A DNA stretch of 64,000 nucleotides, from positions 1 to 64,000 of the IMG/VR virus record IMGVR_UViG_3300022562_001757; one strand, written 5' to 3'. A model generated the notes under the pieces. It was given only the letters and a program-made list of their open reading frames with translations. It was not told where the DNA came from and did no database searches. Every line of letters starts with the position of its first letter. Positions within the stretch are counted from its first letter, which is position 1. Below are positions 59,487 through 64,000 of the stretch, piece by piece. The position numbers were made by a program, and so were the translations under genes. Source of the DNA: a virus.

Positions 59487-62400
59487 TAGGCGCTCAGGCT
59501 ACGGCTGTCCCAGAACCGCCCATCAACAGAGAAGAGGCCGAAGAGGCGCTTCACGGGATAGCGGATGTTGAAGAAATATCCGAAGTGGTACAGGCGTCGG
59601 TCCGCCTGGTCGACAAACACGTAAGTGTCCTTACCAGGGTTGATGGTGCGCGATGTCGGCGGATTTTCTTCCGATCCGAACGGCGCAATGAGGCCAGCCG
59701 ACACAAGGCTCGCCAACGTCTCTGCCAGGAAGCCCTGGATGGAAACCACCGCGGCACTCGGGCTCGGCGGCACCAGAGCGATGAGATTATCGTTGAGGCG
59801 CGTCCGCACGAATTTCGTGACGAACTGCTTCTGTGTCATCGCCGAGATTTCGTTGAGGTCCGGTGCCGATGTGTCTACCGTGACGCTTTCCTGGAAGCGA
59901 TACAGGCCACCACCCACATCCGATAGGTACGTGATGCTCGCACCACCGAGCATCAGCTCTTCCTTTTCGTTGTAGACCGCCAGCGTGTCGAACGATGCCG
60001 TGTCCTTGTGCAGCAGCGTCTCCGCCGGATCCTGGAAGGATGCCGTGCGCGCCGCTGCATAGGCCGCGATAAACGAACCGTCCAGCGTCACGACTGTCGA
60101 CGTTCCATCATCGAGTACGATGGTGCGCGTAGCCTCGGTGTTGCCGATCAGGATGACATTGCCGCGCCCCGGATTGTTACCGGAGAACTGCAAGGTGTTG
60201 CGTGCCAGATAGATGAGCGTGTCTGGCGTTTCCGCATCGCCAATTGCTGTACCGATGGGAGCACCAACCCACAAGAGGCGCTCCTTAGCCTCGAAGGGGT
60301 TGTTCATAGCCTCGATGCTGAGCTTAGAAATTCCCAGCGCCGCGAAGTAGCTCAGCACCACCAAGTCGGTGATGCGGCTCTTTTTCTCGGTGGCCTCGAT
60401 GGCTGCACGGTAGTCAGGCAGCGTGAACACGCCATCGCCGGAAGCATCTTTCACCTGGATGAAAAATGCGCCGAAAAATTCGGTGTCGAAGGCGATGTCC
60501 CCTGCGATGTAGAGGTGGTTATCCGGCGCTACAGGAGACAACCCGTCGGTCATCTCCTCGCGGGTCAGGTACAGTACGGGAACGTTGTACTCGGAAGCAC
60601 CGCGGAGACGGTGTGCCGAAATGAAGTAGATGTTCCCCGGGTCTGGCTCGGCACCACGGTGCTCATAGAACACCTCAATGTCGACACCTGGATCGGTGAT
60701 GAACATCAGGTACGGCGTGTTATCTCCACCAGACTGCACCACGCTGTACGCTACCGGATTTCCTGTCGCCACTTCCCGTACACGAATGACGGTGTCTGGC
60801 GTAGAATTCAGAATAGCGTAGTACGCTAGCGGAACACCGGTGATGTTGCCAAACTGGTCGAGCCGAATATTCTCGGCTGCAATAGTTTCCGTAACGCGTG
60901 TGCGCAGCGTCCAGTCAATCTGGTCCGTGTTGAGCGTGGTGAAGCTCCACGTGTCGTTGACTGCGTGCCGGTTGGTGCTGGTATCCTCGTAGTTCCGGAC
61001 CGAGAGCTGGATTTGATCCTGGAAGTTAAGGTACGGGCTGGCCGGAGTCGCCGACACATTTCCCCAGCCGCCTTCCAGCGTACCCGACTGGTACTGGAAG
61101 GTGATGATCGACCCAGGAACGAGCGTCGTGGTCGTCAGCAGATAGCTGCGGTCATCCTTGGCCGTGTAGTCGCGCCGTGCGGCCAGAGCGGTCATGGTCC
61201 AGTTGTCGCCAACCGTGAAGTTGACTGCCTGGCGGTGCCGATTGTACTTGGCCTTGAAGTCGTTCAAGAACGCGATAGCGCCAGCCAAGCTTGTGGTGGT
61301 GATCGACGTATCCAGCCCGAACAAGGAGTCTGCTGTCGCGTGCAGCGTAGTGTCGGCAATGTGTGCCGTATACTGGGTACGCAGGTCTGCAATGAGCACC
61401 AACAGCGCCGCTAGCTGCACATCAGGATTGGAAAGCGGGTTCGGATCGGCAGCCGTTACCTGATGCGTACCGCCGGCAATAAGGTGCCATGCCGGTCCGG
61501 CATCCGTGTCGTGCGCGTTGTAGTCCAGCTTGGCCTCGATGGCTAGCGTGACCGCCGTAGACAGGCTAGTAGCGTCGGCCGCTGCGATAATGTTGACCGC
61601 GTCCGCTGCCTCATGCGTAACGCCAAAGTCAAAGTCGAGGAAAATCCCCGATTCCAGCGCCACGTCGGTGTAGCTGGTCGACACCGCTTCATCGATGGTG
61701 AACGTGAACTCGGTGTATGGCAGCTCGTTGTAGCCTGTAGCCACGATGGTTGCCGTACGGTCTTTTGCTCCAGGCGCCGACGGCGGGGTAACAGCCGTCA
61801 CCTCGAAGTAGTAATCGCGGTCCCAAGACCCCGTGTAATCCGTGTCTTGGTTGACCGAAATTGTACCGGAACTGGTTGGCGTAGTGGCCGTTTCAGCAGG
61901 CTCGGAAACCGTGCTAAATTGGTTGTCGTTGTCCATCGCCGAACTGATTTCGATCATGGCTGGCGCAAGACCATCCCACTCGAAAATGTCGCCGATGTCG
62001 AATCCAGTACCGACGGTAAGGTCTAGGCGAATACCATCCGTAAATGGATAATTTCCATCGAGCGCATAGGCGACACTGGCATCGGAAATGGCGCCTGTCG
62101 AGGGCGTCGTCAGCGAAGAGTGCGCCGGTACCGGAAGCACCTGGTCATTACCACCGCTCAGCGGCGTGACCTCTACGTCAAATGTGACCGTGCCAGCGCC
62201 TGTGCCGGTGACGGTCAATTTGTAATGCATGTTGTAGGGGAAAGTGTATGCAGAAGCGGCGTTGAACGTAATCGTTCCGGTGCCTACACCTGCGGGAGTC
62301 TCGACGATGGCCGAAGTAGCGCCTGTGGTGTTGGTGTTATTGGTACCAGGCGTTAGCGCGTCGTCATCAACGCCAAGGTTGCCAAGCACCTGCGTCACGA

Positions 62401-62920
62401 TGCGGTAGTCCACGAATTCGATGTACTTGTTCTGGCCTTCCGTGTCACCAACTCGCACCATGTTGCGCAAGTCGTTGAACTTCAGATCATCCAGCACATC
62501 GCGATCAGTCGACTGATAGTCGATTTCGTACGTGGTGGTGCCATCGAACTTGGTGATCGAAATTTCGATTTGGTCGAAATCTCCACTTCCAGAAACGCTC
62601 TCTCGGAAAGTCCAGTCCTGGCTCGGTACCGGTTCGCCGTTGCTCTTGTAGAGCCGCGCTCGATCCTTGCTGTTCAGCGCATTGTGGTCGAGCTGCGCCA
62701 AATATGGAGGCGTGGGCGGAAATGTCAAAGCCTCCGCTTCAATAAACGATCGTAGATGCCCGAGGTCTTTCACCAACGCGAGCCGGTGGCCTCGCCCAAC
62801 ATAGGCAGGCAGGCGTGGTTCACCCGTTGGCGCGGTGGGGCGCGGGATCCGAACGTATCCGATGTAGGTGCCCGGCCGCACATAACGGGACGCGGTCAAC
62901 CTGTAGTCTGCAATCGCCAT
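59486..62920 (-). CDS. Giant tail sheath protein with inserted domains
   Basis: 1,144 residues, about twice the usual sheath length, AAGGAG before the ATG. The N-terminus (YVRPGTYIGYVRIPRPTAPT) and C-terminal 300 residues (AYAAARTASFQDPAETLLHK; QKQFVTKFVRTRLNDNLIAL; NIRYPVKRLFGLFSVDGRFW) match contractile sheath proteins. Residues about 185-640 are inserted beta and helical domains; one (YNAHDTDAGPAWHLIAGGTH...LNDFKAKYNRHRQAV) is shared with 27138-28832. These likely sit on the outer sheath surface. Contraction drives the tube into the cell. Confidence 0.9.
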   Translation of the reverse strand: MAIADYRLTASRYVRPGTYIGYVRIPRPTAPTGEPRLPAYVGRGHRLALVKDLGHLRSFIEAEALTFPPTPPYLAQLDHNALNSKDRARLYKSNGEPVPSQDWTFRESVSGSGDFDQIEISITKFDGTTTYEIDYQSTDRDVLDDLKFNDLRNMVRVGDTEGQNKYIEFVDYRIVTQVLGNLGVDDDALTPGTNNTNTTGATSAIVETPAGVGTGTITFNAASAYTFPYNMHYKLTVTGTGAGTVTFDVEVTPLSGGNDQVLPVPAHSSLTTPSTGAISDASVAYALDGNYPFTDGIRLDLTVGTGFDIGDIFEWDGLAPAMIEISSAMDNDNQFSTVSEPAETATTPTSSGTISVNQDTDYTGSWDRDYYFEVTAVTPPSAPGAKDRTATIVATGYNELPYTEFTFTIDEAVSTSYTDVALESGIFLDFDFGVTHEAADAVNIIAAADATSLSTAVTLAIEAKLDYNAHDTDAGPAWHLIAGGTHQVTAADPNPLSNPDVQLAALLVLIADLRTQYTAHIADTTLHATADSLFGLDTSITTTSLAGAIAFLNDFKAKYNRHRQAVNFTVGDNWTMTALAARRDYTAKDDRSYLLTTTTLVPGSIITFQYQSGTLEGGWGNVSATPASPYLNFQDQIQLSVRNYEDTSTNRHAVNDTWSFTTLNTDQIDWTLRTRVTETIAAENIRLDQFGNITGVPLAYYAILNSTPDTVIRVREVATGNPVAYSVVQSGGDNTPYLMFITDPGVDIEVFYEHRGAEPDPGNIYFISAHRLRGASEYNVPVLYLTREEMTDGLSPVAPDNHLYIAGDIAFDTEFFGAFFIQVKDASGDGVFTLPDYRAAIEATEKKSRITDLVVLSYFAALGISKLSIEAMNNPFEAKERLLWVGAPIGTAIGDAETPDTLIYLARNTLQFSGNNPGRGNVILIGNTEATRTIVLDDGTSTVVTLDGSFIAAYAAARTASFQDPAETLLHKDTASFDTLAVYNEKEELMLGGASITYLSDVGGGLYRFQESVTVDTSAPDLNEISAMTQKQFVTKFVRTRLNDNLIALVPPSPSAAVVSIQGFLAETLASLVSAGLIAPFGSEENPPTSRTINPGKDTYVFVDQADRRLYHFGYFFNIRYPVKRLFGLFSVDGRFWDSRSLSA

Positions 62921-63028
62921 TCCAGTGTCTCCTTAGATATGCGCGATTTCCACCCTTATGCGGATCGCGACGTGCCGACGATGAAGCCGGTGTTTCGCCT
63001 TAGAGAAGGTAACTTCCTTTATCGGTGT

Positions 63029-64000
63029 TCACCGCGCGATGATTTCGACTTGTTTGGTGCCTACAATGCTGGCTTTTCGCTCGTTAAACCCAGGCTTAGC
63101 GATGATGATGTTGAAGGTCCCAACCCGTCGCGGAACGATCGTGAATTGGCTGTTTGTCTGCTCGATAATGGCGATTCGTCGGTCGTCAGAGTAGATGCGG
63201 AATGGGAATGTTAAGTCGCGAAGCGGTATCGGATGCCGCCGTCGTATAGAGATTTTGTCCGGCACTTGGATCTTCAGCGCACCAGAGGTTTGGATGTACT
63301 GTGGATCTGCGCGATAGTGCATGTACGTTGAGTTCTCGAAGTCCACCGTCATGGAACAGGTGGCCTCCCAGAACTGGTCGTTAGAGTCCTCGTGCAGCGA
63401 AGAATGGGATTTCGCTCCCATCTGGTGGTCTAGCGGGATGCGCACTTCCCAATAGGCTGAAGCATTTTCCACTACCTGCGGTTGTGCAGGTCGCAGCACA
63501 TTGCCGCAAGTGAATCGCTGGAAGCTGTTGGAGAACGCCGCCGTTACCAGCGCCATCAGGTCTTCACATACCTGCTCATCGGTGGCGACAAGGGAAAATT
63601 CGATGGGAACTTCGATGACGTCGGTGACACGGATGACGTGTTGACCGAGAGCATTTTTCGTGCGGAACCCGGCCGAAAATCCACCAAGGCTGCTCGGTAC
63701 GTAGCGATAGCCACCATCTTGGATGAAGATGTGCGGCGGCTGCTCTCGTGTGCTACGGAAGAAACTCGCGATTTGCAGGTGCCGTTTAGTCGGGTCACCG
63801 TCCAGATTTTCGTTGATGGTAAACCCTTGCGTAAACGTTGCGAAATTGTCGAAGAACTTCCGGAATTGTCCCTGTGGGTGCACGCACGCTTCGAGGTACT
63901 TCTGAAGTGTGAATTTTGTGATCTTCAGATACTGGGTGATGTCCTTCGTCATCAATCCGTCGATAGCGCTCTGGGTGAGCGTATCGGGAGTGATGTAGTG
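63029..64000 (-). CDS. Virion protein, start beyond the window (partial)
   Basis: The frame is open to the right edge; the visible 323 residues begin HYITPDTLTQSAIDGLMTKD, so the ATG/TTG near 63955 is probably internal. Segments: KITKFTLQKYLEACVHPQGQ, FTINENLDGDPTKRHLQIAS, VIEVPIEFSLVATDEQVCED. The C-terminal 90 residues resemble an Ig-like domain (FTIVPRRVGTFNIIIAKPGF). Immediately upstream of the sheath, so perhaps a tail-terminator or neck component. The 108-nt gap to the sheath shows only its ribosome binding site. Confidence 0.65.
   Translation of the reverse strand, partial: HYITPDTLTQSAIDGLMTKDITQYLKITKFTLQKYLEACVHPQGQFRKFFDNFATFTQGFTINENLDGDPTKRHLQIASFFRSTREQPPHIFIQDGGYRYVPSSLGGFSAGFRTKNALGQHVIRVTDVIEVPIEFSLVATDEQVCEDLMALVTAAFSNSFQRFTCGNVLRPAQPQVVENASAYWEVRIPLDHQMGAKSHSSLHEDSNDQFWEATCSMTVDFENSTYMHYRADPQYIQTSGALKIQVPDKISIRRRHPIPLRDLTFPFRIYSDDRRIAIIEQTNSQFTIVPRRVGTFNIIIAKPGFNERKASIVGTKQVEIIAR

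Overview
The window is part of the genome of a large contractile-tailed (myovirus-type) bacteriophage or a closely related prophage. The evidence is a minus-strand block of virion genes: a giant tail sheath, a tail-tube-like protein, a probable frameshifted tail-assembly chaperone pair, a tape measure protein, a 1,885-residue baseplate hub with an M23-like lytic domain, a spike, gp25-like and J-like baseplate proteins, and many fibre proteins. Nothing identifies the host. Base composition is moderate to slightly GC-rich, and start sites carry ordinary AGGAG-type ribosome binding sites.

Layout. 1-12 kb (mainly minus strand) is an accessory and early-type region. It holds a DUF6745-like repeat protein, an SNF2/SMARCAL1-like helicase interrupted by two inteins, small unknown genes, a tRNA cluster that includes a tRNA gene split by a plus-strand HNH endonuclease gene, and three tandem paralogues, one with a huge Asp/Glu tract. 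12-43 kb (minus) is the distal tail and fibre region, with a DHH phosphoesterase and coiled-coil genes embedded. 43.1-44.9 kb is a small plus-strand island of five short genes behind its own promoter. 44.9-51.8 kb (minus) holds thymidylate kinase, small zinc-ribbon proteins, a second DUF6745-like gene, an exported polysaccharide deacetylase and an HNH protein. 51.8-64 kb (minus) is the proximal tail region: tape measure, chaperone frameshift, tube, sheath, and a structural gene running off the right edge.

The tail genes are packed with 1-4 bp stop/start overlaps (ATGA, TAATG, TGATG), so translation is probably coupled. A recurring promoter-plus-operator element (TTGACA, 17-bp spacer with a conserved core, variable -10) stands before accessory genes at five places and was not seen in the structural block. 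This suggests a common early regulon.

Most striking observations: (1) the helicase has one intein in Walker A with the residues of a class 3 intein, and a second in Walker B whose coding sequence is overprinted in the +1 frame by a complete zinc-finger/Vsr-like endonuclease gene with its own ribosome binding site; (2) a tRNA gene whose two halves, with perfectly complementary 7-bp acceptor strands, are separated by a plus-strand HNH gene; (3) a canonical -1 slippery heptamer, C CCT TTA, just upstream of the tape measure gene; (4) the shared promoter/operator family, two members of which place the start codon at or next to the expected transcription start; (5) repeated reuse of protein modules among tail proteins and among DUF6745-like proteins. 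All functional calls rest on motifs read by eye; no database search was run.
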